Below are positions 53,398-62,978 of a stretch of DNA of 64,000 nucleotides, in pieces (the first letter of the stretch is position 1; every line of letters starts with the position of its first letter). Below the pieces are notes generated by a model. That model saw only the letters and a list, made by a program, of their open reading frames with translations. It had not been told where the DNA came from and ran no database searches. Location: the NCBI RefSeq assembly GCF_014204525.1, contig NZ_JACHLP010000002.1, positions 124,001 to 188,000 on the forward strand, read 5' to 3'. The stretch is from Roseateles oligotrophus. Its GTDB lineage: Bacteria; Pseudomonadota; Gammaproteobacteria; Burkholderiales; Burkholderiaceae_C. A program made the translations under genes and the position numbers.

Positions 53398-54167
53398 ACA
53401 AGCTCCAGCGTCTGGGCTGGCATTTCCGCAACGAGTTGTGGCGCGGCCTCTTCATGGCCCGCCGCTACTGGGTCGAGGCCCTGGTTGGCATGGGCATTTT
53501 GTTTGGCCTGTTCGGCGGCCTGCTGTTCGCCGTGCTCTCGGTCAGCGGCAAGAGCCTGGCCTCGGGCGAGGTGGACGGCCTGATCCTGGGCTTCGCCCTG
53601 TGGATGTTTGCCAATGCCGCTTTTGCCAGCGCGGCCACCGAGGTGGCGGAGGAGACCGAGCAGCGTGGCCTGGAGCAGCTCTGCCTGGCACCCCTGCCCC
53701 TGCGAGCCCTGCTGGGCCTGCGCACGGCCCGGCGCGTGCTGGGCGGTGTGTTGCTGCTATTGCTGACCCTGTGGTTGATCGAGCTGCTGACCGCGCAGCG
53801 CCTGCAGCTGCACTACCTGCCCACGCTGGGCCTGGCCCTGCTGGCCGCGCCGGCCCTGACGGGGGTGGGCTATGTGCTGGCCGGTCTGCTGCTGATGATC
53901 AAGCGCGGGCAGATGCTGGTGGCCGCCGCCTACCCGCTGCTGATCGCCCTGGTGGCGCTGCCGGCCTACCCGGTCAATAGCTGGGCCCTGCTGCCCTATG
54001 CCCTGGGAGCGGCCAGCGCCAAGGCCCTGGCGGCCGGCGCCGCCGTGCCGGCCAGCGTCTGGGGCTTGATCGCGCTCAATTCCTGCTTCTATCTGGGCTT
54101 GGGCCTGTGGCTTTACCGCGCCCTGGAGGGCCGCGCCAAAAAGCTGGGGGTGCTGGGGCATTTGTGA
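53394..54167 (+). CDS. ABC-2 type exporter permease
   Basis: 257 residues, ATG overlapping the previous stop (ATGA). Six hydrophobic segments, e.g. VGMGILFGLFGGLLFAVLSV and LLLLLTLWLIELL, with the charged EVAEETEQRGLEQL loop seen in ABC-2 permeases. Substrate unknown. Last gene of the operon. Confidence 0.85.
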   Translation: MNKLQRLGWHFRNELWRGLFMARRYWVEALVGMGILFGLFGGLLFAVLSVSGKSLASGEVDGLILGFALWMFANAAFASAATEVAEETEQRGLEQLCLAPLPLRALLGLRTARRVLGGVLLLLLTLWLIELLTAQRLQLHYLPTLGLALLAAPALTGVGYVLAGLLLMIKRGQMLVAAAYPLLIALVALPAYPVNSWALLPYALGAASAKALAAGAAVPASVWGLIALNSCFYLGLGLWLYRALEGRAKKLGVLGHL

Positions 54168-54300
54168 GCACGGAATTTTTGGGCGATTGGCAAGCTATGC
54201 GCAAGCCGCATAGCCGCATGTGCACTCGGCTTGGTACTTTGGGGCTGGATGGGGTCAAGTCTTGATACCGTTCGCCCCATCAAAAGTTACGGAGCATTAC

Positions 54301-55572
54301 ATGCCCAATCTGTCCTTCGTTTCGCCGACCCGCAACAGCCCCTGGGGCACGTATTTGTCGCAGATCGACGCGGTGGAGCCCTATCTCGGCAATCTGGCCC
54401 GCTGGGTCGAGACCCTGCGCCGCCCCAAGCGCGCGCTGATCGTTGACATCCCCATCGAGCTGGACAACGGCACCATCGCTCACTATGAAGGCTACCGCGT
54501 GCAGCACAGCCTGACGCGCGGCCCGGGCAAGGGCGGCGTGCGTTACCACCCCGATGTGACGCTGGAAGAAGTGATGGCCTTGTCGGCCTGGATGACGATC
54601 AAGAACGCCGCCGTCAACCTGCCTTACGGCGGCGCCAAGGGCGGCATCCGCCTGGACCCCAAGACCTTGTCGATGAAGGAGCTGGAAAAAGTAACGCGCC
54701 GTTACACCAGCGAGATCGGCATCATCATCGGCCCGCAGCAAGACATCCCCGCGCCCGACGTCAACACCAATGGCCAGATCATGGCCTGGATGATGGACAC
54801 CTACTCGATGAACACCGGTGCCACGTCCACCGGCGTGGTGACGGGCAAGCCCATCGCCTTGGGTGGTTCGTTGGGCCGCGTGCAGGCCACCGGCCGCGGC
54901 GTGTTCGTGATCGGCCGTGAAGCCATGCGCCGCCTCAACATCGAGATGGATGGCGCTCGCATCGCCGTGCAAGGTTTCGGTAATGTGGGCTCCATCGCTG
55001 CCAAGCTGTTTGCCGCTGCGGGTGCCAAGATCGTGGCCGTGCAAGACCACACCGGCACCATCTTGAACGAGCGTGGTTTTGATATGCAGAACCTGCTGGA
55101 CCACGTGGCCAAGACCGGCGGCGTGGGCGGCTTCGCGGGCGGCGACCGGATCGCGAATGACGACTTCTGGAAGGTCAAGAGCGACGTTTTGATCCCAGCT
55201 GCGCTGGAAGGCCAGATCAGCAAGGAACGCGCCGAAGGCCTGCAGACCCGCCTGGTGCTGGAAGGCGCCAACGGCCCGACCACGCCCGACGGCGACGCCG
55301 TGCTGGCCGACCGCGGCATCGTGGTGGTGCCGGACGTGATCGCCAACTCGGGCGGCGTGACCGTGTCCTACTTCGAGTGGGTGCAGGACTTCAGCAGCTT
55401 CTTCTGGACCGAGGATGAGATCAATGTCCGCCTGGACAAGATCATCACCGGCGCCTTCAAGCACATCTGGGAGACCAGCGAGCAGCACCGCATCTCGCTG
55501 CGCACCGCAGCCTTCGTGGTGGCCTGCACCCGGGTGCTGGAAGCGCGTGAAGAGCGCGGCCTCTACCCATAA
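54301..55572 (+). CDS. gdhA: Glu/Leu/Phe/Val dehydrogenase family, probable glutamate dehydrogenase
   Basis: 423 residues from ATG 54301. Substrate site [11 protein letters not shown], catalytic Lys113 in GGAKGGI, and a Rossmann motif VQGFGNVG. Length and the small-hexamer pattern fit an NAD-dependent glutamate dehydrogenase linking 2-oxoglutarate and ammonium. The open frame upstream (from 54220) has no coding support. A strong terminator follows. Confidence 0.93.
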   Translation: MPNLSFVSPTRNSPWGTYLSQIDAVEPYLGNLARWVETLRRPKRALIVDIPIELDNGTIAHYEGYRVQHSLTRGPGKGGVRYHPDVTLEEVMALSAWMTIKNAAVNLPYGGAKGGIRLDPKTLSMKELEKVTRRYTSEIGIIIGPQQDIPAPDVNTNGQIMAWMMDTYSMNTGATSTGVVTGKPIALGGSLGRVQATGRGVFVIGREAMRRLNIEMDGARIAVQGFGNVGSIAAKLFAAAGAKIVAVQDHTGTILNERGFDMQNLLDHVAKTGGVGGFAGGDRIANDDFWKVKSDVLIPAALEGQISKERAEGLQTRLVLEGANGPTTPDGDAVLADRGIVVVPDVIANSGGVTVSYFEWVQDFSSFFWTEDEINVRLDKIITGAFKHIWETSEQHRISLRTAAFVVACTRVLEAREERGLYP

Positions 55573-55597
55573 ATCGGGCTGATTGCTGGCTTGTCTG

Positions 55598-55622
55598 AAG
55601 GGGTCCTGACGGACCCCTTTTT
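55598..55622 (+). terminator. Intrinsic terminator after glutamate dehydrogenase
   Basis: Perfect stem AAGGGGTCC / GGACCCCTT with loop TGAC, followed by T residues. The best intrinsic terminator in the window. Confidence 0.93.
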
Positions 55623-55833
55623 GCTTGCTTCATCCCTAAGCTGCCGTCTTGTTGGCGCCTGGCAGGCTGACTAGACTGGCTCGGCACATGCATGATGAAC
55701 GTCTCCAGGGCGGGGCCGATCTGGGCCCTGCCCAACCCAGCTCGGGGGAGCAGGGAAATACGGCTGGTTTGGTGTTTTCCAGCGAGTGTGGATCTCGGCG
55801 CATCACGATGTGCTCTGCAAGGAGAGAGACAGC

Positions 55834-57450
55834 ATGGAAAAGTTGAGAAGACTGACGCTCGCCTGCCTGGCGGGCGTGACGCTGGCGTTTGTTGCCCAGA
55901 CTCAGGCCCAGACCGCCGCGCCGGCCGCCAGCAAATCTGCCAAGCAACCCAATATCCTGGTGATCTGGGGTGACGACATCGGCTGGCAGAACGTCAGCGC
56001 CTACGGCATGGGCACCATGGGCTACACCACGCCCAATATCGACCGCATCGGCAAGGAGGGGGCGCGCTTCACCGACCACTATGCCCAACCCTCCTGCACC
56101 GCGGGCCGCGCGGCCTTCATCACGGGCCAGTACCCGATACGCTCGGGCATGACCACGGTGGGCATGCCGGGCGACAAGCTGGGCCTGCAAGCCGCCTCAC
56201 CCAGCCTGGGCGAGGTGATGAAGCAGGCTGGCTACCGCACCGGGCATTTCGGCAAGAACCATTTGGGGGACCGCAATGAACACCTGCCTACCGTCCATGG
56301 TTTCGAGGAGTTCTTCGGCAATCTCTACCATCTGAATACGCAGGAAGAATCCGAGCAGCGCGACTACCAGGCCTTTGCCAAGCGCTATGCCGGCAACACG
56401 GAAGCCTATGACAAGAAGTTCGGCACCCGCGGCGTGCTGCATGCTTTTGCAACGGGCAGCGATGATGCCAATGTCGACCCGCGCTTCGGCCGGGTCGGCA
56501 AGCAGAGAATCACCGACACCGGCCCGCTGACGCAGGAGCGCATGAAGGAGTTCGACGAGAAGGAGGTGATTCCCAAGGCCTTGTCCTTCATGAAAAATGC
56601 GCAGGGCGAGGGCAAGCCTTTCTTCGTCTGGCTGAACACCTCGCGCATGCATCTGTACACGCGCTTGAACGACAAATGGCGCTATGCCGCCGAGAAGTTC
56701 ACCAGCGAGGCCGATATGCATGGCAGCGGCATGCTGCAGCATGACCACGACGTCGGCCTGGTGCTGGCCTTCCTCAAGGCCAATGGCCTGGATGAAAACA
56801 CCATCGTCTGGTACTCGACCGATAACGGCCCCGAGCATTCCTCCTGGCCGCATGGCGCCACGACCCCATTCCGGGGCGAGAAGATGACCACTTACGAGGG
56901 CGGCGTGCGGGTGATTTCCATGCTGCGCTGGCCGGGCGTGATCAAGCCCGACTCCGTGCTCAATGGCATCCAGGCCCATCAGGACATGTTCACCACCCTG
57001 GCCGCCGCCGCCGGCGTGGGTGATGTGAACGAGCGCATGATGAGGGAGAAGCGCCAGTACATCGACGGCGTCAACAACCTGGCTTACTGGAAGGGCGAGG
57101 CGGCCGATTCCTCGCGCGATCACATCTTCCATTACTACGAAAACAAGCTGACCGCGGCGCGCCTGGGCGCGTGGAAGTGGCATTTCTCCACCAAGGAGAA
57201 TTACTACGACGACGTCAAGCCGCTGACCGTGCCCCGGGTCTTCAATATCCGCATGGACCCCTTCGAGAGCTATGACTCCATCGACTCTTACGGCCATCTG
57301 ATGCAAAAAGTGTCATGGCAGATCATGCCCATGAAGGAGATGCTCGGAAAGCATGTGAAGTCCTTGATCGACTACCCGCCGGTGCAGGGTAATAACAGCT
57401 TTGATATGTCCAATTTCGTGCACGAGGCCTTGAACAAGGCGCCGCAGTAA
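55834..57450 (+). CDS. Arylsulfatase (type I sulfatase family), exported
   Basis: 538 residues from ATG 55834 behind AAGGAGAG. Signal peptide ([19 protein letters not shown]). Sulfatase signature: metal-binding [13 protein letters not shown], then [13 protein letters not shown] with the Cys (residue 88) that would be converted to formylglycine. The motif is CxAxR instead of the usual CxPxR. Later metal ligands appear in [11 protein letters not shown]. It removes sulfate esters in the periplasm or outside. Convergent to the cytochrome gene with a 5-base gap. Confidence 0.9.
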   Translation: MEKLRRLTLACLAGVTLAFVAQTQAQTAAPAASKSAKQPNILVIWGDDIGWQNVSAYGMGTMGYTTPNIDRIGKEGARFTDHYAQPSCTAGRAAFITGQYPIRSGMTTVGMPGDKLGLQAASPSLGEVMKQAGYRTGHFGKNHLGDRNEHLPTVHGFEEFFGNLYHLNTQEESEQRDYQAFAKRYAGNTEAYDKKFGTRGVLHAFATGSDDANVDPRFGRVGKQRITDTGPLTQERMKEFDEKEVIPKALSFMKNAQGEGKPFFVWLNTSRMHLYTRLNDKWRYAAEKFTSEADMHGSGMLQHDHDVGLVLAFLKANGLDENTIVWYSTDNGPEHSSWPHGATTPFRGEKMTTYEGGVRVISMLRWPGVIKPDSVLNGIQAHQDMFTTLAAAAGVGDVNERMMREKRQYIDGVNNLAYWKGEAADSSRDHIFHYYENKLTAARLGAWKWHFSTKENYYDDVKPLTVPRVFNIRMDPFESYDSIDSYGHLMQKVSWQIMPMKEMLGKHVKSLIDYPPVQGNNSFDMSNFVHEALNKAPQ

Positions 57451-57455
57451 TTGGC

Positions 57456-59843
57456 TCAGCCGGCCTTCTTCGTCAGCTCGGCGATGAAGGCTTCCAGCTG
57501 CGGGTCCGGTGCCTGGCCCGGGCGCCGCAGGCGCTGGGCCCAGACCAGGGCCTTGGCCGGCTCAGCACCCTGGGCATAGAGCAGGGCCAGGGCATAGGCC
57601 GGGTCGGGGTCGGCGGGGGCCAGCCGGGCGGCGCTTAGCAAGGCCTGCTCGGCCTGCGCGCGCCGGCCCTGGGCCTGCCGGGCCAGGCCCAGGTTGTAGA
57701 AGACGCGGGAGCGTTCGGGCAGCAGCTCGGCGGCGCGGGCCAGGGCCTCGGCGGCCTCGGGCAGGCGCTTTTTCTCCTCGGCCAGCAGCAGACCCAGGTT
57801 GTAGTGCAACTCGCCCTGGCGGGGCAGGCGCTGCAGGCCGGCGCGCAGCAAGGCCTCGGCCTGGCTGGGGCGGCCACTGCCGCCGTAGAGGCGGCTGAGG
57901 TTGAGGCGGGCGGGCGTGAAGTCCGGGTCCAGGCGCAGTGCGCCCAGGTATTGCTGCTCGGCCAACTCCGTCCGGCCCTGGTTTTCGTGCACCGCGGCCA
58001 GATTGAGCCGGGCCCCGGGCATGTCCTGGGCCTGTTCTTGCGCCGCCATGTATTCGGCCAGGGCGGGTTTGAATGTGGCGGGAAGTTGCTCGGCCGGCAG
58101 GCTGGACAAGCTGCGCGCCGCGGCCGCGCGCACCGCGCGCAGGGGGTCGCTCAGCAGCGGGGTGAGGATTTGCAGGCGCTGGGCCGGTGGGGCGTTTTCC
58201 AGGCTGGTGGCGGCGGCAGCGCGCAGCTCGGGGTCGGCGTCGCGGGCCGCGCTGGCCTTGCTGTCCAGGCCCAGCTCGGCCGCCTGGCGCAGCTCGGCCA
58301 GGGCGGTGGCGCGCACGATGGCGGGCTGGCTGAGCTGGCCGGCCAGTTCGGCCAGGGCCGGGCCGGCCTCGGCCGCACCGCTGCGGGCGGCGGCCAGCAC
58401 CTCGCCGTAATGGGGGGGGCGTTGCTTCTTGCCATACCACTGCTCGATCCGCTCCAGCGCCCATTGCGCCGGCTTGTCCTGGTGGCATTGGTTGCAGGCA
58501 TTGGGTGTGCCCAGCTTGAGGCTGAGATCGGGGCGGGGGATGCGCAGGCTGTGGTCGGGCCTGGCCTGGATCTGCATATAGGTCTTGGCCGGCATATGGC
58601 AGGCCACGCACTGGGCACCGGCCGAGCCGGGCTTGTGGAAGTGGTGGGCCGGGCGCTCGTAATCGCCGGCCGCGCTGGCAAAGCCTGGGGTGCTGGCCTG
58701 ACTGGCGGGCGCGTGGCATTGCAGGCACAAGGCATTGCCCGCCAGCTTGGGCTTGCCGCTGTGGGCGCTGTGGCAATGGGTGCAGCTGACGCCGCGCTGG
58801 TACATCTTGCTCTGCCGGTAGGAGCCGTAGACAAAGACCTCGTCCAATTGCTGGCCGTCCGGGTGATAAAGCCCGGCGCTCAGCAGGCTGGGCTGTACCT
58901 GGTCCAGCAGGGGCTGGCCCGGCAGGGGCTGGGCATCGAGCTCGCTACGGCGGGCATGGCAGGCCATGCAGAGTTCGCCGTTCTGGGCGGCACCGGCCTT
59001 GCGCAGATCCATGCGAAAGCCCAGTCCTGGCGGGGCCGCCACGCCGGCCTGCTGCGGCTTGCCGGCCCACTCGATATGCTGGCGGCCCGGCCCGTGGCAG
59101 GCCTGGCAGCTGACATTGCTCTCGCTCCAGCGCGAGGCAAAGCGGTCGCTGGCCGCGTCGTAGTTCTTGACGTAGTTGGTGGTGTGGCAGCCTATGCACA
59201 TGGTGTTGGCCGTCTGGTAACGCCCGGTCCAGTGCAGCACATCGCCGGCCGGCGTCTTTTCCTGCGGCTGCAGCTGGAACCAGCGCTGCTGGCGTGTGTC
59301 CCAGGCGATCTGCAAGGCCTGCAGCCGGCCGCCGGGCAGCTCAATCAGGTATTGCTGCAGGGGTTCAAAGCCAAAGCTGTACTTGATCTCGAAATCCGCC
59401 ATGCGTCCATCCGGGCCGTCGGTGCGCACCATGTACTTGCCGTCGCGCCTAAAGAAGCGGCTGGTGATGCCTTGGTGGCTGAAGCTGCGGTCCTTGAAAT
59501 CCCCGCGCACCGAGGCCGGCGTGGCCTCGGCCATGGCCTTGGCATGGTGAGACTGGCGCCACAGCTCGGCCTGCTGGGCATGGCAGCCCAGGCATTGCTG
59601 GTTGTCCACATAGTCGGCATGACCTGGCAGCGCCAAGCCGGGCTCGCTGCTGGCCGTCGCTGGGCGGGCCGTGGACTCGCCCAGGCCGCGCAGCCAGGCC
59701 AGGCCGGTGGCCGCAACCAGCAGCAGGAGCAAGGCGGCCAGCAACCAGGGCAGATGGCGGCGCAGCCCTGAGGTTGGCGCGCTGGAGGGCGTGGCCGCAG
59801 GGCTTGCCTGCGAGGAGGGGCGAACGCGTTTTGCCTTGCTCAT
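57456..59843 (-). CDS. Octaheme c-type cytochrome with HEAT-like and TPR repeats
   Basis: 795 residues from ATG 59843. One membrane helix (residues ~31-50), then eight CxxCH heme sites: residues 84, 216, 246, 292, 354, 373, 412 and 450, with a doubled-CXXCH style in the middle. Residues ~470-610 are alanine-rich HEAT-like repeats and residues ~620-770 are TPRs (PDFTPARLNLSRLYGGSG, GELHYNLGLLLAEEKK). It should be a membrane-anchored periplasmic electron-transfer protein with a protein-binding tail. The partner enzyme is not known. The open frame continues upstream but that part is antisense to kdsD. Confidence 0.88.
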   Translation of the reverse strand: MSKAKRVRPSSQASPAATPSSAPTSGLRRHLPWLLAALLLLLVAATGLAWLRGLGESTARPATASSEPGLALPGHADYVDNQQCLGCHAQQAELWRQSHHAKAMAEATPASVRGDFKDRSFSHQGITSRFFRRDGKYMVRTDGPDGRMADFEIKYSFGFEPLQQYLIELPGGRLQALQIAWDTRQQRWFQLQPQEKTPAGDVLHWTGRYQTANTMCIGCHTTNYVKNYDAASDRFASRWSESNVSCQACHGPGRQHIEWAGKPQQAGVAAPPGLGFRMDLRKAGAAQNGELCMACHARRSELDAQPLPGQPLLDQVQPSLLSAGLYHPDGQQLDEVFVYGSYRQSKMYQRGVSCTHCHSAHSGKPKLAGNALCLQCHAPASQASTPGFASAAGDYERPAHHFHKPGSAGAQCVACHMPAKTYMQIQARPDHSLRIPRPDLSLKLGTPNACNQCHQDKPAQWALERIEQWYGKKQRPPHYGEVLAAARSGAAEAGPALAELAGQLSQPAIVRATALAELRQAAELGLDSKASAARDADPELRAAAATSLENAPPAQRLQILTPLLSDPLRAVRAAAARSLSSLPAEQLPATFKPALAEYMAAQEQAQDMPGARLNLAAVHENQGRTELAEQQYLGALRLDPDFTPARLNLSRLYGGSGRPSQAEALLRAGLQRLPRQGELHYNLGLLLAEEKKRLPEAAEALARAAELLPERSRVFYNLGLARQAQGRRAQAEQALLSAARLAPADPDPAYALALLYAQGAEPAKALVWAQRLRRPGQAPDPQLEAFIAELTKKAG

Positions 59844-59898
59844 GGGCCGAATGTAGCGCAGGCCTGTGCGTCCGCAGGGTGGCGGATACACTGTCCCG

Positions 59899-60894
59899 AT
59901 GAGTTCCCCGCAGCACCCTTCTTTCGACCCGCAGCGTGTGCTGCAGATGGCCCGCCAGACCCTGGAGATCGAGGCCAAGGCCCTGAGCGGCCTGCTGCCG
60001 CGCCAGGGCGCTTCCTTTGTCGCCGCCGTGCAGGCAGTGCTGGGCTGCAAGGGCCGTGTGGCCGTGATGGGCATGGGCAAGAGCGGCCATGTGGGCCGCA
60101 AGATCGCCGCCACCCTGGCCTCCACCGGCACGCCCGCGCTCTTCGTCCACCCGGCCGAGGCCAGCCATGGCGATCTGGGCATGGTGACCCCCGGTGATGT
60201 GGTGCTGGCCCTGTCCAACTCGGGCGAGAGCGACGAGCTCAACGCCGTGCTGCCCGTGCTCAAGCGCCTGGGCGTCACCATCGTGGCCATGACGGGCCGG
60301 GCCGAATCCAGCCTGGCCAGGCATGCCCATATCGTGCTGGACAGCTTTGTGGCCGAGGAGGCCTGTCCGCTCAATCTGGCGCCCACCGCCAGCACCACGG
60401 CCCAGATGGCCCTGGGCGATGCGCTGGCCGTGGCCTTGCTGGATGCGCGTGGTTTCAAGCCCGAGGACTTTGCCCGCTCCCACCCCGGAGGTGCCCTGGG
60501 CCGCAAGCTCTTGACCCATGTGCGCGACCTGATGCGCAGCGGGGCCGAGCTGCCCCGCGTGGCGCCCGAATTGCCCTTCACCGACATGATGCGCGAGATG
60601 TCCGCCAAGGCCCTGGGCGTGGCCATCGTGGTCGATGCGCAGGACCGGGTGCAAGGCATCTTCACCGACGGCGATCTGCGCCGCCTGGTCGAGAAGGGCC
60701 AGGACCTGCGCGATTTGACCGCCGGCCAGGTGGCCTCCAAAAACCCCCGCACCGTTGCCGCCGAGGCTCTGGCCGTGGACGCCGCCGATCTGATGGAGGC
60801 GGCCCGCATCACCGTCGTGCTGGTGGTGGACGAGGCGCAACAGCTGCAAGGCGCCATCACCATCAATGATTTGATGCGCGCCAAGGTGATCTGA
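59899..60894 (+). CDS. kdsD: D-arabinose-5-phosphate isomerase (KpsF/GutQ family)
   Basis: 331 residues from ATG 59899. SIS domain with GKSGHVGRKIAATLASTGTPA and HGDLGMVTPGDVVLALSNSGESDEL, then two CBS domains (TDMMREMSAKALGVAIV and on). It interconverts ribulose-5-phosphate and arabinose-5-phosphate, the first step of Kdo synthesis for LPS. The stop overlaps the kdsC start (TGATG). Confidence 0.95.
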   Translation: MSSPQHPSFDPQRVLQMARQTLEIEAKALSGLLPRQGASFVAAVQAVLGCKGRVAVMGMGKSGHVGRKIAATLASTGTPALFVHPAEASHGDLGMVTPGDVVLALSNSGESDELNAVLPVLKRLGVTIVAMTGRAESSLARHAHIVLDSFVAEEACPLNLAPTASTTAQMALGDALAVALLDARGFKPEDFARSHPGGALGRKLLTHVRDLMRSGAELPRVAPELPFTDMMREMSAKALGVAIVVDAQDRVQGIFTDGDLRRLVEKGQDLRDLTAGQVASKNPRTVAAEALAVDAADLMEAARITVVLVVDEAQQLQGAITINDLMRAKVI

Positions 60895-61484
60895 TGACTG
60901 CCGCTTTGCAAGCCGCGCTGCGTTTCCCGCCCGAACTTTTGCTCAAGGCCCAGGGCGCCGGCCTCGGCCTGAAGGCCGCGATCTTCGATGTGGATGGCGT
61001 GCTGACCGATGGCCGCATCTATATCAGCGAGCTGGGCGAGAGCTTCAAGGCCTTCTCCACGCTGGACGGCCATGGGCTCAAACTCTTAGATCAAGCGGGT
61101 ATCACCCCCATCATCATCACCGGCCGTGATTCGCCCGCCGTGCGCCGGCGCGTCGCCGATCTGGGCCTGCGCCATGCCGTCTACGGCGCCAAGGACAAAC
61201 TGGCCGTGGCCCAGCCCCTGCTGGACAGCCTGGGCCTGGCCTGGGGCGAGGTGGCGGCCATGGGGGATGACTGGCCCGATCTGCCCCTGATGACGCGCGC
61301 CGGCTTCGCCTGCGCACCGGCCCAGGCCCATGCCGAGGTCAAGGCCGTGGCCCACCACATCACCCAGGCCGCCGGCGGCCATGGCGCGGCGCGTGAATGC
61401 TGCGATCTGATCCTGCAGGCCAGCGGCCGCTACCAGGCCTTGCTGAACAGCCATCTGGACACCCTGGACGGAGGCCGACCCTGA
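60894..61484 (+). CDS. kdsC: Kdo-8-phosphate phosphatase (HAD family)
   Basis: 196 residues. HAD nucleophile motif IFDVDGVLTDG, motif II IITGRDS, Lys in GAKDKL and the acidic MGDDWPDLPLM. Removes phosphate from Kdo-8-P in the cytoplasm. Coupled to kdsD and lptC by TGATG overlaps on both sides. Confidence 0.95.
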   Translation: MTAALQAALRFPPELLLKAQGAGLGLKAAIFDVDGVLTDGRIYISELGESFKAFSTLDGHGLKLLDQAGITPIIITGRDSPAVRRRVADLGLRHAVYGAKDKLAVAQPLLDSLGLAWGEVAAMGDDWPDLPLMTRAGFACAPAQAHAEVKAVAHHITQAAGGHGAARECCDLILQASGRYQALLNSHLDTLDGGRP

Positions 61485-62185
61485 TGGGCGCTCCCGCGCC
61501 CGCGGGCCTGCAGCCCGCCCGGCCGCGGCTCACGCCCCATGTGGCTCAGCCGCTGAGCTGGCGCATCCAGGCCCTGCTGTCGTCCTATCTGCCGCTGATC
61601 CTGATGGCCTTGCTGGCCAGTTTTACCTGGTGGTTGCTGAAGAACACGCCCAAGCCCGATGCGCCCAAGGAGGCCGCGCCGCTGCGCCACGAGTTCGATT
61701 ACCGCATGCGTAACTTCGATCTGCAGCGGGTCGGGGCCGACGGCAAGCTGCGCGTCCATGTGCAAGGCAGCGAGATGCGCCACTTCCCCGACACCGACAC
61801 GCTGGAGATCGACGGCATCCGCCTGCGCGCCGTGGCCGCCGACGGCAGCCTGACCCTGGCCAGCGCCGGCCGCGCCCTGGCCAATGGGGATGCCAGCGAG
61901 ATCCAGTTGCTGGGCGCCGTCCATGTGCAGCGTTTCGATGTGCTGCCCAGCGGCGAGGCCCAGGCCAACCCCAAGCTGGAGATGCGCGGCGAGTTCCTGC
62001 ATGCCTTCGTCAATACCGAGGTCTTGCGCTCCCATCTGCCCATGCAGATCAGCCATGCCAATGGCCAGATTCAGGCCCAGGGTTTTGAGTACGACAACCT
62101 CAGCGGCAAGCTCACATTCAGCGGCCAGACCCGTGCTCAATTCACCCGCGGCCCGATGCGCAGCAAGCCAGCCAATCCGCCATGA
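61484..62185 (+). CDS. lptC: LPS export protein LptC
   Basis: 233 residues. One N-terminal membrane helix (YLPLILMALLASFTWWLL), then a periplasmic beta-jellyroll (FDYRMRNFDLQRVGADGKLR and repeated beta segments) typical of LptC. It bridges the LptBFG transporter to LptA. The next gene is an SDR, not the lptA usually found here. Confidence 0.93.
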   Translation: MGAPAPAGLQPARPRLTPHVAQPLSWRIQALLSSYLPLILMALLASFTWWLLKNTPKPDAPKEAAPLRHEFDYRMRNFDLQRVGADGKLRVHVQGSEMRHFPDTDTLEIDGIRLRAVAADGSLTLASAGRALANGDASEIQLLGAVHVQRFDVLPSGEAQANPKLEMRGEFLHAFVNTEVLRSHLPMQISHANGQIQAQGFEYDNLSGKLTFSGQTRAQFTRGPMRSKPANPP

Positions 62186-62976
62186 GTGCTACACCCTCCA
62201 ATACGCCCCTGGTCTACATCACCGGCGCCTCCAGCGGCATCGGTCAGGCCCTGGCCCTGCAGTACTACCGCAGCGGCTGGCGCCTGGCCCTGGTGGCGCG
62301 GCGCACGGCGGAGCTGCAGGCCTGGGCCCAGGCACAAGGCCTGGCGGCCGAGCGCTACGCCATCTACGGCGCCGATGTCTGCGATGTGGAAGCGATCGCC
62401 GGCGCCGGCCAGCGCTGCATCGCGGCCCAGGGCCTGCCCGCTGTGGTGATCGCCAATGCCGGCATCAGCATAGGCATGGACACGGCTATCTTCGACGACC
62501 TGGCGGTGATGCAGCGCGTCTACGCCACCAACAATATCGGCCTGGCCGCCACCTTCCAGCCCTTTGTCGCGGCCATGAATGCGCGTGGCAGCGGCAGCCT
62601 GGTGGGTGTTGCCAGCGTGGCCGGCATCCGCGGCCTGCCCGGCCATGCGGCCTACTGCTCCAGCAAGGCCGCCGTCATCAGCTATTGTGAAAGCCTGCGC
62701 GGTGAATGCCGGCCCTTTGGCGTCAAGGTCGTCACCATCGCCCCGGGCTATATCGACACCCCGCTGACGCGCGAGAACCGCTACAGCATGCCTTTTCTGA
62801 TGCAGCCCGAGGCCTTTGCGCAGAAGGCTTATCAAGCCATACAGGCCGGCGCCAGCTGGCGCGTCATCCCCTGGCAGATGGGGGTGGTGGCCAAGCTCTT
62901 GCGCCTCTTGCCCAATGCCTTGTTCGACCGCGTCTTGAGCGGCCGGCCGCGCAAGCACCGCGCCGGCGGGTCCTGA
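62182..62976 (+). CDS. Short-chain dehydrogenase/reductase
   Basis: 264 residues, ATG overlapping the lptC stop. Cofactor motif TGASSGIG, NAG motif ANAGIS, catalytic Ser in GVASVAG and YCSSK (YxxxK). The RRT after the second strand suggests NADPH. The substrate is unknown; the LPS-operon context could point to a lipid or sugar, but that is a guess. Confidence 0.9.
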   Translation: MSATPSNTPLVYITGASSGIGQALALQYYRSGWRLALVARRTAELQAWAQAQGLAAERYAIYGADVCDVEAIAGAGQRCIAAQGLPAVVIANAGISIGMDTAIFDDLAVMQRVYATNNIGLAATFQPFVAAMNARGSGSLVGVASVAGIRGLPGHAAYCSSKAAVISYCESLRGECRPFGVKVVTIAPGYIDTPLTRENRYSMPFLMQPEAFAQKAYQAIQAGASWRVIPWQMGVVAKLLRLLPNALFDRVLSGRPRKHRAGGS

Positions 62977-62978
62977 CG

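Noticed and set aside
59844-61073. N-terminal extension of the cytochrome frame by about 410 codons
   Set aside because: This part is antisense to kdsD and the start of kdsC. The signal-anchor and first heme follow ATG 59843.
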